Origin: Xiphophorus maculatus
Taxonomy: Eukaryota; Chordata; Actinopteri; Cyprinodontiformes; Poeciliidae
NCBI RefSeq assembly: GCF_002775205.1
Contig: NC_036457.1
Span: 7,580,024 to 7,644,023, forward strand
Direction of reading: 5' to 3'
Length of the DNA: 64,000 nucleotides
Position 1 is the stretch's first letter, and each line of letters opens with the position of its first letter. The notes below the pieces were generated by a model that worked only from the letters and a program-made list of their open reading frames with translations, searched no databases and was not told where the DNA came from. Of this stretch, positions 12,001 to 34,775 are shown piece after piece. The position numbers and the translations under genes were made by a program.

Positions 12001-13039
12001 GAAATTTGATGGACATTATCAAGAGTCACTTCATACAAAAATCCTGCATGTCAAAAAAAACAAACAAACAAACAAGAAAAAAGGAACAGGGAGACCAGGA
12101 ATAGCAAAATGACCCAGATGCAAGTTTATTAATTACAAAATGGAGTGCCAGAGGAAGAATGCTGACACTGTATGCTTCCAGGACAAAAAGGACCAAATTT
12201 TAGTCAAAGAAAAGCAAATGGTAGTGAAAGTGAGAAGATAGTGTGACTTTCGATCATTCTTACAGAATGTAGAAAATGCGAGTCATTATATCTTTAATGA
12301 TGCCCAAAAATTGCATTACTGACGACTGGCTTCCAGGTTATTCAGCAGCAGAATATAAAACAAATGAAATGCATCAAACCTATATCCATAAAGTTTAATG
12401 TTCAATATCGGATACCTATATTTTTCTGATTTCATGAATCTTTTAATAAAATTTTTTATCACAATTGAAAGTTATACTTATTTAAAAAGGATAAAGTTAT
12501 TTAAAGGCGACGTACATTGAAAACTGAGATGATTAAGGACAAACCTTTATCGGTTTTAAAAAGTAGTAATTTGAGTTTAAACCTTTACATTTTTGATACA
12601 TAACCACATAAATAATGCAATATTAAAATCCCTCTCAAGAGCAAGGCCAAAATAAAACCCACATTTATCACGGTCTAAACTGATATATTTACAATTAACT
12701 GATCGCTGAGTACAGAGTTAGTCAGCTTGATAGCAATCTCTTCATTTGGATTAATGGACCTTCAAGGAATAAAGTCACTACAGAGCAATAATTTACTAAG
12801 ATGAAAATTGTTCTAACGCAAAAAAAAGGAAAACACACACACACACTTGGAGACCAGAGAGTAATTTGCACTTAACAGTTTCTCAGACTTGAATGAACCA
12901 AATGGGAATAAACAAAAACAGCACAAACATAACTTAAAGGACGCAGGGTTAATAAAGTCCAAATTCTGCAAGCTTTTACTGGTTGCCATTGGAGAGTCTT
13001 CAATGAGGCCATATTAAAAAAAAAAACATTTTTTTTTTT

Positions 13040-13670
13040 TTACCCCCTCTCTCTCTTTCTAAGCCCTCTCATTGCTGCACCTGCCAGGGTTGCTTGTCGT
13101 GGTGGATACCTGTCTGTGTGTTTGTTCCTCCCGTCCGTCTGTTTGCCATGTCTGACTGTGCTGTTGTGGTTGCTGGGACAGATGCACTGATGCCTGTGAT
13201 TCAATGCTTTATCTCCACTATAGCTCCATTGTAGGTTGGAGGTGCTTAAAGATGATCGCAGGAGGACCTTCAGCTCTCGAGTAACTATCCCGCCCCCTCC
13301 CCTTTCCCACTCTCCTCCCTTGCCCTTCCCTCAACCCTCCTCACAGGAGCGCGCAAATCAAATGCCCCGCTCTTTGCCCCCCTCCCCGCCCTCTTTCCCT
13401 CCCTCTTTCCCCTCGCTTGCCTAGCTGTTTCTCTGGCTATCACTCACCGTTCTCACTTTCTAAATCGTCTGTTTCTTGTTCTCGGCCTGTCCCTCGTTTA
13501 CTCCCGTCACTCTTTGTCTTGTTATTCCTTCACTCACTCTGTCAGGATTCTTATCCTCTCCGTCTTTTGTCGTTTCTCTCCATCTCTCCCTCTCTTCCCT
13601 CATCTGCCTGGCTATCTCTGTTTCTGTCTCTCCGGTTAACGTGGTCTGCTTTCAGTAGTTTTTGTCTGGT
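13040..13670. repeat. Pyrimidine-rich (C/T) tract
   Basis: Dominated on the plus strand by CCCTCC, CTTTCC and CTCTCT words. Proline/serine-rich open frames across it are by-products of composition. Confidence 0.7.
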
Positions 13671-14533
13671 GTGCTGGATGTCTGTTAAGTAGTTGCCATT
13701 GAGACCACTTTATTGGTCTTTACTGTTTTTGTTTAGTTTTGTTTTTTGGTTGTTTTTTTCTTCTCTCTGCTATGTCGCAGCTCTGTAATTTAATGAAGTC
13801 TGTCCCATTTTTAAAATTTTTTGTTTGTTTGTTTCCGGGCTGCGGGATCACATCATGCTGATCGCCATCGTTCCTCGCCTCCCTTGGCTATCAACTCACC
13901 TTTTCTGTCTTTTTCACTCTCCATCACTCCCCACCACCTATTCTCCACCCTTTCACCTTGGCTGTTTGGTGTTGCAGTATCAGCTTAGGGAGGGAAGGAG
14001 ACAGCAAGGGGCGGGTAGGTGATTAGAGAGAGACCTTCACCTTCACCATGGGCATCTCAGTTCTCCATACATCACACACCACCCGCACCCAGCTTGTTTT
14101 TTTAATGATTAAAGGTCACAGAAGCCATTGAGATGGAAGGGATGACTTAGAGAGATCCCAGAGTGAGTGAAGGGCATGTTAGGACAAAACAGATAATGAC
14201 TGCAAACAAGGCAGTTTCAGCTGACGCGACTGAATATTAAAGTCTGACACAGAGGGAGACTGACGCGCCCTTAGTTTGTTCTTTAATTTGACCTGTATTC
14301 ATTAAGGTAAATAAAAGATCATCTAAAAAAATATGACAGCTGTAGCTCAATTAAGAGCATTCAATCATTGCTCTTCTTGTATTCCTTTACCCCCATGACT
14401 GAGATCCCAAAAGCGTAAGAAAACATCCTACATGCAGAATTAAGCAGCAACATGCTAATCATGTGCCACATTTTATATATTTCATAAACTTAAGATTTTA
14501 AGTTGTGCATCAGAGTCCTATGAGTTCATAATA

Positions 14534-14850
14534 TTTTTAAAATGGTGCTGCAGGAACATGTCACTTCAACACATTTATGATATTCTTATTGCAGACAATT
14601 ACAAAATATAATTTTAAAAAATGTGTTGCATTGTCCTTTCTTTCTTTTCTTTTTTTTTCAAATTGTGCTCCAGGGTTTTAATAAATCCCACCAATGCACA
14701 ACATTTTTTGAACTTGTTAACCGCTACAGATCATTTTAAAACTTTGTTGCATTGATGAGATCCTAAAATATTTTTTAAAAAAAATAAAAATTCTGAATCT
14801 TATCAGTGCATCAAATTTTAAAAATGTATTACAGGATCTTAACAATGCAC
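14534..14850. repeat. Degenerate tandem repeat with unit about 50-80 bp
   Basis: The anchor ATTTTAAAAATGTGTTGCA(G/T) recurs in altered form at 14534, 14611, 14656, 14733 and 14816, each followed by similar words such as GGATC and CAATGCAC. The copies are strongly diverged. Confidence 0.5.
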
Positions 14851-16337
14851 TACTTTTATTACATCATTCTGAAGGTGGAGTTGGAGAGTAAGATTGGAAA
14901 TATTGATGGCTTTTGCAACTGTGATCTTTCTCTTTGAGTTACACATAAAGGAAAAAGCCTTGTAATCCTGAGAACACTATTCCAGCTGTTCAGGGACTGG
15001 TGCACATCACAAACTAGTTTGCTTTAGTTACAAATTGTCTAAAGACAGTAAAGTCAATGTTTTGTAGTGACAATCACAAAGACTTGATAGAAAATTTGTG
15101 GTCAGAGCCAGACAAATGCATGTGAGCAAGTCAGCCGGCAGAACATGTTTGATACAAGTCATATCGTTCAAAGGCAGTTCTAACAAATACAAAGGAGGTG
15201 TGATGACTTTGAGGAAAACCGACGATAAAAATTCTCACAAATCATTTTACTAATGCTAAATGTTAGAGAGTGGAGAAAAAAACTATTTTTATGCTGTGTA
15301 TTTAAACATGTATCTTTAATGAATCTTCTTATGTCTAGTGGCAGCATAGGAATTTTAAAAATGGACTCTAACGTGTTTTAGAGTAAAACTAAATCCTTTC
15401 TCAGTTTTGGCATATAATTTATGTAGACTCTTGTGTAAACAGGTACTTATTTAGCTGCTATCTGTGACCTTTTCTCTAGTTGTCACTAAATCCTCCACAC
15501 TAACAGTACTTCTATAGGAAGAAACCTTCAATTTAATCATACTTGAGAGTAATCTACTCCCAAATAAGGGGTTATATCTTTAAACATGTTGCTATTCTAT
15601 TCTATTCTAAAAAAAAAATAAAAAATCTGCTTTGCATGTAGTTTCTACAGCCAAAGAGAATGTCATTCATTTTGGTTCACATCAACAAAACTACAAAGTT
15701 GCCATTTTCCAGAACAAATCCATAAGACTAGGGTTGTAATTACATTGGCATCATGATATTTGTTACAAAAAACAGTTTTGTGTGTTTTGCTGGAAACTCA
15801 CCTAATTTTATCCATCTCTGCTCTCCTCCCCACTTCACCATAGAGTTACGAGAAGCTCCCACTCAGCATCCAAGATTCCCAGAGGAATCTTTCCATCCCG
15901 CGCCACATCTGAACAGCCGATCAATACTCAGCACAGCATTTTCACTGCATTCAATGTCAAAGTCAATTTATGATATGATTTTTGTGATGTGATTATCGTC
16001 ACTCTGTATGTTGTTGCATTTGTCCGTACAGTCCTTTGCTCTCTTTAACGACAGCGTGACATGTGAGCGCATTTATCTGTGATTATCACTTGTGCTGTTA
16101 GTTTAAATGTTTAAAATGTAAAGCGGGAGATGCAGCCATCTCGCCTAAGCTGAACAAAGAGCATAGTGTTGTGTGAAGCAGCTTTTGCTAGTGCTTCTGA
16201 ATGTTGTACGACCAGCTTGTCACCTCGACCGTTTTAAAAGATCAACTTGGTTTATTTCATATGACTTCATTTCAAAAATTACCACCTTTGTTGTTTCTCT
16301 TTCTCTCCATTCCCCCGTTGTCTCTATCCATCTTCAG

Positions 16338-27071
<10,734 letters not shown>

Positions 27072-27833
27072 TGTCATCAGAGGGGGACGCCGGACGACGT
27101 CACATATAGCGAGCGTTGGAATGGGTGGTTCACGGTGCATGTCCACATATCATTGACTATTCTGTAATATGCAACGGCACAGCTAGTTTTTATTGATTTG
27201 GATAACGTTGAGGTATAGTCAACATCTTGATCACAACCTAGATACATATTTAAAAAAATAATTTAAAAAGATTATAGTATTTCAAACAAAGAAAATATAA
27301 CTTTTAATGAAAAAAATCTAATTATAAAAAGAGATTTATTCTGTAATATATTATTATGATTATTATTCTTATTATTATTATCATTATTCTTCTTATCATT
27401 ATTATATTAAGGTAACTTTGTTCCTTTCATTGCAATTGCTTTGTGTGTTCAATGCTAGACCTTATCTATAGCAGTAGCATTTTAATAGACCGCTGTAGGT
27501 GCCTGCCAGGACAAAAAAAATAAATAAAATTATTATTTTCTCATCTTTAGTGGAAAAAAAAATCAGTTTTTTGAAAGTGAAGAAAACATGGAAAGCTCCA
27601 GATTTCCTACGGTGCTCAGTTTAGAGGAAAGAGGCTGCATATCAAGGCCACCTCCTCCTCTGAGGGCCCATCAAGGTGACACTTCTGTTTTTTCCCTCAT
27701 TAGTATGCATCATAATGGCTTCACAAAGAGCTTTGCTTGTTGTTTATCTTGTGAGTCTTGTTTATGTGCGCAGTGCCAAATGCCTGGACAGGAAGGAGGC
27801 GATATCGGGAGGGTGAGGTGTGTGAGTGTGTGT

Positions 27834-27876
27834 GGGGTGGGTAGGAGGGTGGAGGGTGGTTTGGGGGTATTAGGGG
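27834..27876 (+). promoter_or_regulatory. G-quadruplex motif in the predicted gephyrin 3' UTR
   Basis: At least five runs of three or more G separated by 1-9 nt: GGGG, GGG, GGG, GGG, GGGGG and GGGG in sequence. It is on the sense strand, so it would be present in the mRNA if the UTR reaches this far. Confidence 0.6.
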
Positions 27877-28283
27877 CACACCCACGCCAGCCAGGCCCAG
27901 ACCCTGAAGCTTCCTTATATTCACTTAAACTCCAAACCCCACCAAGGTGACAAGCTGAGCCGGGGAGAAATTATCATTTTTGTTTTGTTTTTCGTTTTCT
28001 TTTTGATCAACTATTTAAGAAAAAGATTAAAGAAAAGAAACAGCTTCTTTAAGTGCTGACAGCCTTTTTAACCAACTTCACAAGAAATGTACAGAAAAAA
28101 AATAACCATATTGTACAGATATATGTGACCAGCACTCCTAAGGAAATTATTAAGCAATGAGGAGACATTGATCAACGCTGTACAATAACATTTTCTGTAA
28201 TGATATGAAACTGATGAAAGAGACTAAGATAATAAATCCTTGATCATTATGTAAAAAAGGGTTCTTGTTGGCTTTCGTTTTTT

Positions 28284-28289
28284 AATAAA
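28284..28289 (+). terminator. gphn: Candidate distal poly(A) signal of gephyrin
   Basis: AATAAA within TTTTTTAATAAAATATAT, about 1.2 kb after the stop. An earlier AATAAA is at 28231-28236. Confidence 0.4.
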
Positions 28290-28367
28290 ATATATCTATG
28301 GAAAAAGTGGGAGGTTTTGTCATTGGTGCTGAAGGTTTTACAGCTGATAAATCAGAGTCTGTGAAGA

Positions 28368-28450
28368 GTCTTTGTTAGACTCTTCAACAGGAAGAGTCTA
28401 ACAAAGACGCAATTGATCTGTAATGAAACTGGTAAAAAGTTTACCAGTTT
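28368..28450. repeat. Two adjacent perfect inverted repeats
   Basis: First: GTCTTTGTTAGACTCTT (28368-28384) with its exact reverse complement at 28392-28408, 7-nt loop. Second: AAACTGGTAAA (28426-28436) with TTTACCAGTTT (28440-28450), 3-nt loop. Confidence 0.9.
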
Positions 28451-28545
28451 GAGAAAGCATATCTGACTGCAATAAGTGGTTGATTTTGAAGCAATTCTTC
28501 ATGCTAACTATTTTGCTCTATCAAAGAAAGAATGACAGTGCAAGG

Positions 28546-29100
28546 AGTACTTTCGATGGGAAATTAAAACCAAAGATAACACAAAGTTAATGACATGAAC
28601 AGCTTGGTCAATGATTCCAAGAAAGAGATGCAGAATCACTGGCTAATAGTACTTTCTACGGGAAAGAAAAGCAAACAGAACACAGAGATAATGGCATCAA
28701 TAACTTGATCATATAGGAAAGATACAGTTGAGCACCAAAGCATTGAGTCTTGGCTACTTTATATGAAAAAGAAATACCAAGAGACATAGTACGAATAACT
28801 ACGTCCATAACTACAACCAGGAAAGCTGCTACTGGACCAAGAGTACTTTCTTTGCTTTTTTTGAAAGAAAATCAAAACGGAGAACATGGCCAGTGACTCC
28901 ATCCCAGAAAGAAACACAGCTAAACACAGAAGCACCTAGCTAAGAGAACATCCAGGAAAGAGTAACGTTAAACATAGTGACACTGGATACAGAGTAATTT
29001 CTCTGTGGAAGCTTGAGCAATGATTCCTTTCAAGAAAGTGACACAGTTTAGAAATCCTATGCCAAAATTACTTTCTATGGTGGGATAAGAGAAAAGAGCA
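28546..29100. repeat. Degenerate minisatellite, unit about 100 bp
   Basis: The anchor AGTACTTTCTATGGGAAA recurs in altered form at 28546, 28648, 28754, 28842, 28993 and 29067. Between anchors, words such as CAAAGAGAACACAGAG, AATGGCATGAAC, CTTGATCAATGATTCC and AAGAAAGAGACACAG keep the same order. Spacing varies from about 74 to 150 bp, so units have been lost or gained. Confidence 0.65.
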
Positions 29101-30499
29101 TAGATTTAATGGGAGACATCGTTCATTCATTGGCTAAACCCCCTATTCCTGCAGAGACCTTTTTGGTTCTATGTTGCAGAATTCAGCATGAAACCAAACA
29201 GGTCCCCAAGGGACAGAAGCAAAGGGCCGGGCACACAAATGCATCAGAAAGCACTTCAGATCTGTGGAGACCCTAACTGGAGGCATCCTGAATTTCAAGG
29301 AAACACTCAATTCAGTCCACAGACGGAGAAATGAAAACGCAGAAGAACACTGAGTGGCTGCAGTATCTGAGAAATTAAAAAGGATACCTTCTAAGCATAA
29401 TGTCCCAGTGCATTTTAACTAGTTTGAAGACAGCAATGTGCACATTTTGGACTGGGCTGCAGGATGGTTTGAGATAGGAGTGTTAATATCTGTTTTTGAA
29501 CTGTTAGAGGACGTCAAAGCGCCAGGAAAACATCCTTGTAGGGAGAACATACAACCTCTTAGCTTAAAGTGTCAGCCAATATTTAAACCAGATGTAAACC
29601 TTTTTACTTTAAGATAAGAATCCTCTTTGGCTAAACTCTTAAGCTGAGATAATACTAGAGTGTTGATCCTGGTGTGAGCAAGTTGTGGCTGTGTGAAGGA
29701 ATGTGTGTGAAAGGGACATTTTCTGTCACTGCTCCCCAAGTCAGGAAGGTATTTTATGTGTTTGCCATTAATGTGGTTGTTGTTTTGAAGGCTGCCTTAT
29801 CAGAATTAATTATGTAATATACATATTAATAAGGAAGGCATACAAAAATGAGGGCTAGGAATAGTTTCAAGGCTTTTTAAAGTCAGCAAAAAGTGAAGGG
29901 ACACAGTTTTCAGTCTGATGACTCCACCCGTAACATGAGGTCAGCACTAGATTGTAGACAGTAAGAACGTAGTAATCAGATGGCCCACAAACAGTCATTT
30001 GTAGCTTCACTGTCCCAATTATATGTTCTTAGAACTGAATGGCTTACTTTTTAAGACAAGTTAATGGTACTGGCAGGATCAGACAGGTAGCCACCTGTAC
30101 GTGGAAAGGGTCTGTCAAAGGTAATGAACATGCAGCTAGGCCGTGTGTCTCGTCAGCTTCTTGAGAAACATTGTACTGCCGACTTTTGAGAAAAGGATTT
30201 CACTGGAAGCCAGTAAGGGCAAATCTATATTGACCATAAGGAATGGAGCTGTGGAAATTAATACTAGGGACCATCTTAGACCTTCCAACAGCAAAGCACC
30301 CACAAAAGTAGTTCATAATTGTTTAGTTAAAAGAAAGTTATGCATCGTTTTAAGTCAATAGTTGGTGGACTGTCCCTTTTAATTCTATAAAATTCTATTT
30401 TTAATGCCATTTTGTAAAATATTGTCTATTAAAGGAAGCCTAGCCAATTGCATTGAGCTTTCTATGTGATAAAATTCTCACTGTAGATAAGATTGTCAG

Positions 30500-30800
30500 T
30501 TCAGTGTTGTTTATGGTTGGTGTCCTGCTGGAAGGTGAACCTCTCCTCCAATTTAAAGTCTTCATCAGCTGTTCTCTCAGAACTGCACTGTATTTTCTGG
30601 ATACATTCTCCCATCTACTCAGACCAAGCTCTTTGTTCCTAGTAGGGTCTCCACATTTTGCTATTGTTTTGATTACTGCAGTGCAGTCTTAGCTTTCATC
30701 TACAGGTAATGTTAGCCAGAAAGTTTTATTTTTTTCTCAGATAATGAGAGCACCTTTCCAATGTGTTTTGCTGTGTTTTACACATGCCTGATGCCAAACG
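30500..30800 (-). mobile_element. Tc1-like transposon remnant
   Basis: The phrases GTGTCCTGCTGGAAGGTGAA, CCTCTCCTCCAATTT and GAGAGCACCTTTCCAATGTG match reversed coding sequence of the fish Tc1-like family (from memory). No intact frame. Confidence 0.65.
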
Positions 30801-31639
30801 TAAGAGGTTCTGTGAATATTTTTGCAAGTCATTTTCTTAAACATTGACTAAATTACCTTTTTGTCATCTTTTTTTGTGCTGTATAGCAGCATAATTGAGC
30901 TGCACTGAAATCAATAGCTACAAACCACATGAACCTTTTCAGGAAAGAAAGTATTTAAGAATCAAAAACTGGCAAGAATGAATCTCACAAGGAAACGAGG
31001 TTGAAAGCAGGGCTGTCAGAAAAGATTACTCTAACAACAAAATGCAACTGGGGAAAAAGGCAGCTCTGGTCTTCTTCCGTTTTCTTTTTTTTTTTTCTCC
31101 AAGAAGTGGCCTAAGATTAGATTATTTCACCTCACCTCTTCCTTGCAAGATGAAATGAAAGCACATCCTATTAGGTGGAGATTGTTAATGTCATGACAAG
31201 AAAGCAGACATTTGACTATGATGATGAATAAAAATGGGGTAAATGTAAGAGGATCAATAAGATAATGACAGTCAGAAATGAAGAGTAATTCTTTTACACT
31301 ACCAAATGAACCAAGTCTTTATGTATTATAGGAAACCATGTGTGTCTAATATTCTTGAATATACTGAGCAATTGAGATAAAAAAGATAAATGAAGTGATG
31401 TGACTAGTTAAAGCAGGCCTGTGAATATATGCATGCATATATTCGCTTTTAATAAAAACTATGTGCCATGCCATGTATATATTCAGCAGTGTTTGCTTTA
31501 TCTAACCATTTGCAATATAACTACCATATTATTTATTTTTGTTTATGTTTAATTTTCTTCTCATATTTTTCAAAAGCGAAATTTTATGGTCTGGCGTATT
31601 TGTCATTTAAATTGTAATCTCAATTTTTTTTTTTTTTAA

Positions 31640-31912
31640 CAAAGCGGGGTTATTACGTGGTTGACCTGTAGGAGGCGCTGTGGTGCTATGGTGTTGCCAA
31701 GGAAACGACTCACAACAACCGGCGCAGCTCCACCAACGGCAGCAGCAGCCACAAATGTCCTGTCTGCGCTCGTAGCTGTTGGACGCGTCGCGTTCAGACT
31801 GAGTTAGGAAGTTGAGGAAGTTTTTCAGTTTGTTTCTGCATGAACAGAGCTGGACAATTAAACAACGACTTTGTCTTACTACAAGCTCAAGAAGCTCGCT
31901 GGTATTCGGGAG
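31640..31912 (+). promoter_or_regulatory. pals1: pals1 promoter and first noncoding exon
   Basis: A GC- and CpG-richer island in AT-rich surroundings, with GGCGCTGTGG, CCGGCGCAGC and GGACGCGTCGCG. A strong donor follows at 31912/31913 (GGGAG|GTGAGT), so the stretch before it fits a 5' noncoding exon. The transcription start is not determined. Confidence 0.65.
31693..31706 (+). promoter_or_regulatory. RFX X-box
   Basis: GTTGCCAAGGAAAC matches the RFX-factor X-box (GTTGCC, spacer, GGAAAC) in both half-sites. It sits in the GC-rich pals1 promoter about 206 bp before the exon 1 donor. Confidence 0.65.
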
Positions 31913-32844
31913 GTGAGTAACCCAATCTTAACCATCTTTACGGGACAATTGCCGTCCTGTCGAGCAGAGTTAGCGGGACAATGCTAGGTCTCCTCCGCTA
32001 TGCTAGGTCCCACGTTGGCGCAGAAAAGTAAAAAATAAATCTAAACATACGTTTAGAATAACAGCTTGTTCTCAGCGTCTTTCAGTGAGTGTTTTTATAT
32101 GCTTCCCAAAATACAAGTTTACCTCAGGTCGTATTTTATAACAATTACTCCAACAAGCAACTAGTTGTTAAAGCACAGAACAATTTCAGATGAAGCAATA
32201 TTACAAGAACAGAAAGTTTGTCACAAGAACTCGAAGGGTAAACAAGAGTATAAAAAACAGAAAATTATTGTGATGTCAAAGTTTAGTTTCTTCTCTCATA
32301 GTAATGATTGTTTACACAGCCTACCTTTAATATAATTAATAACAATATTATAGATGGTGTCAGTTATCTTTTTATTACTACTATTTTTTTCCATCGATTT
32401 TAATTTCTAACGTCTCTCTGCTGGTATGTCATTACGTTTCTTATTTACTTTATTTATTATTTATTTACTTTACTTACTTTATTTATTTGTTAATCTCTTT
32501 TTTACTAAGAGATTATCATTATTTAATAAATCAATCAAAACGTATAACAGTTTTTTACAGAGATTGAAAGCAGACGGAAAGAAAAACTGGAGATGATCAA
32601 ACTAAGATAAATAGAACAGTAACATAAAACAGATGAGTACACAATTCTGTGTTTTAGGAGGAAAACATTGGAAATTAGTATTCTAAAAAAACTTTATAAA
32701 AAGAGTAAGGTTAACAATTCCAAAATAATCTAAAGTAATCACAAATATGATCAAATTAAGTATTTGCTCTTCTTGTGCATGTAAATAAGGTGAATAAAAA
32801 CAGTGGTTTGTATTAGGAATTTAAATGTTTGTCATTTGATTCTG

Positions 32845-32930
32845 GTCTCATATAATGAGAGCACCTTTTCCCATGTGTTTTGCTGTGTTTCCCACATGCC
32901 TGATGCCAAGGGCATGTGGAAAACGTGCCT
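32845..32930 (-). mobile_element. Tc1-like fragment, similar to the copy at 30500-30800
   Basis: GAGAGCACCTTTTCCCATGTG then TTTTGCTGTGTTTCCCACATG and CCTGATGCCAAG; the copy near 30750 has almost the same series. Confidence 0.6.
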
Positions 32931-34104
32931 TGATATGATATTTTAGTCTCATACAAGACTAAAATGTGTAGTCTTGTATGAGCTCATGCAAACAGATTTT
33001 ATTTACATTTTTATTAGCTTTTGTTATTTCATTCCATACACTTTGTGATACTAGTTGGCCACTTCACATATGTCATGACAATTTCTTATTGTATTTCACA
33101 AACATTTATTATAATTTCTGAAATTCTGCACAGGACTCATTGTTTCTGGCCCAAATCTTTCTTCGCAGTGTGTGTTTTTTGCCTGTGTCACATGTGCTAC
33201 TTTTCTACCTTGGCAGATTTCTCTCTCTCTCCCTTCGCAGCATCCCTCCCAGTCCTTCTGTGGCCACCGAAATCCCAAGCTTAATTAAGCCCACGAGAAC
33301 AGATGGCCTCCTGGCAGTCTCTGCTGTTTGTCAGCAGTACCTGGCCACACTAACTACTGCTAAATGCCTCTGTAGGGGAGAGATTTAGTAGATGCGGTGA
33401 CAGACGTACCCGACGTTATTAGCTCTAAAGACTTGGTGTAAAATGAAGCCATTTAATTTTGGGGAATGTCAGCAATTTTGGCAAATGAGCTAACCAGTCA
33501 CAAGATAATTCTGGTTTCTTCTTCTTTGCACAAATTGACCTAAGAGACGCCTCACATCAACGTGCCTTAGTCAGACTCTCAAATCCAGATTTGTGTGTAG
33601 TATCCCTCAAAATAGGCCCTAATCTATAAAAGTCACAACAGTGGTCAGTCAAGTACTGATAACTACAATGTGATGGAAAGTTGGGAACAAGCATGGTAAA
33701 ACAAATGGCTGGATAAGGTTACATAGGAGAGAATTAAATGTGATGGAGGCCAGAAAGCACTGTCTGTTCTTACCTTGATTAGTGGACAGATAAGAGCAAA
33801 TAGGAGTAAGACTTGATCTTACTTAGTTGTGGGACTTTATTCAAATTTTTAATCAAGGTAATAAGAGGGTCTGTAATGTAACCCCTACAGGGCCAAAAGG
33901 AGCACCATTTTGTTTATTGCTGTTGTGGATGTTGCTTGTGTGCCACAGGCATACTATAAACACATAAATGCAAAGATTTGGCTCAAGACTTTTGCAGGTA
34001 TATAAAAATGTGACTAATTGCATTTAAAAAATGATTTACTTGTTAAAATTGAATCAAAATTAACAACTGCCCTTTTTAGGACACCAACAGCACTCTAGAC
34101 AACA

Positions 34105-34250
34105 TTATATTTTTTATATATATTTCCTTTATTTAACCAGGTAAACCCCGTTGAGATCTAGAGCTCATTTTCAAGAGGGACCTGGGCAAAAAAATTTGCA
34201 ATACATAGCAACCTGGTTACAAGATAAAAACAATAATACATACATTGAAT
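34105..34250. repeat. Dispersed teleost repeat
   Basis: TTTCCTTTATTTAACCAGGT, then AAACCCCGTTGAGATCTAGA and TTTTCAAGAGGGACCTGG match a very common fish interspersed repeat (from memory); its class is not determined here. Confidence 0.6.
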
Positions 34251-34775
34251 CCTCTTCAAACACAGCCGATATCTGCCCAACCATTTCTGTTTTTAAAAGT
34301 CTTCAATCTGACCGATCCTTGCATTAGGCCCGCCTCACTTTTTAAATATGCTTCCATCAAACCTTTTCTTAAAAAGCTTCGACTCCTCTCAGCCAAATAA
34401 AGAAAATATAGAAAAATTTGTGGCTTACTGTCTGAGTTTCAACATAAAACATTTAATGAATACCAATCTGATTTTCTCTTGCCCTCATGCTTAAGTTGGA
34501 GAGAGAAAGTTGTAGCAGCCTTTTATAAATAAACCTTAGATACTTACTTAGTAATGTATTCCTGAAGTTTCAGTCGGAATATGTTGTGTAAACTGTGTTA
34601 AAGCAAAAATCTTTTTCTGTGTTTGTATACCAGGATATCACAGGAACAGAACAAAAGGACAATATTCCACAATGGGGGTCTTGTGACTCTTAAGTTCAGC
34701 AGCAGTTCCTCATAAAGCTCCAGCAGACCTCAGGAAAGGCTGGGGTGGTTTGAACTGTACCCTGGTGCAACAGGG

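Larger units (their letters stand above)
8920..16337 (+). other. Gephyrin intron upstream of the first certain exon
   Basis: No supported exon. Contents: C-rich DNA just upstream of the opsin (8930-9240), a poly-T/AT region near 10790, a perfect 10-bp hairpin at 11315-11340, a long pyrimidine-rich stretch (13040-13670), and a degenerate tandem repeat (14534-14850). Short open frames here lack splice or codon support. Confidence 0.7.
27072..28300 (+). other. gphn: Gephyrin 3' UTR (predicted)
   Basis: Sequence after the stop includes an imperfect (ATT)n stretch (27343-27415), an AATAAA-bearing stretch near 27520, a GC-richer patch with a strong G-quadruplex motif (27834-27876), and AATAAA at 28231 and 28284. 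The last two are the best candidates for the poly(A) signal. The true end cannot be set without RNA data. An open frame at 27588-27950 lies in this UTR and has no homology I recognise. Confidence 0.55.
28290..31640. other. Intergenic region between gphn and pals1
   Basis: No supported gene. It contains two adjacent perfect hairpins (28368-28450), a degenerate tandem array (28546-29100), a Tc1-like remnant (30500-30800), a 22-bp perfect palindrome (31423-31444) and poly-T runs (31084, 31625). Confidence 0.75.
31913..34775 (+). other. pals1: pals1 5' intron and 5' UTR
   Basis: AT-rich, with (TTTA)n-like sequence at 32435-32490, a Tc1-like fragment at 32845-32930, a perfect 14-bp hairpin at 32948-32982 and a dispersed repeat at 34105-34250. 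The acceptor of the coding exon is probably one of the two AG sites at about 34633 and 34642. A four-codon upstream ORF (ATG 34672) precedes the main start. Confidence 0.65.

Noticed and set aside
13235..13280. Possible exon (GTAG acceptor, donor GTAACT) reading LEVLKDDRRRTFSSR then a Pro-rich run
   Set aside because: Its length of 46 nt would break the phase needed at 16338, and the Pro-rich part is composition of the C/T tract.
27588..27950. 120-codon open frame downstream of the gephyrin stop
   Set aside because: It lies in the likely 3' UTR, shows no recognisable motif, and crosses the G-rich tract.
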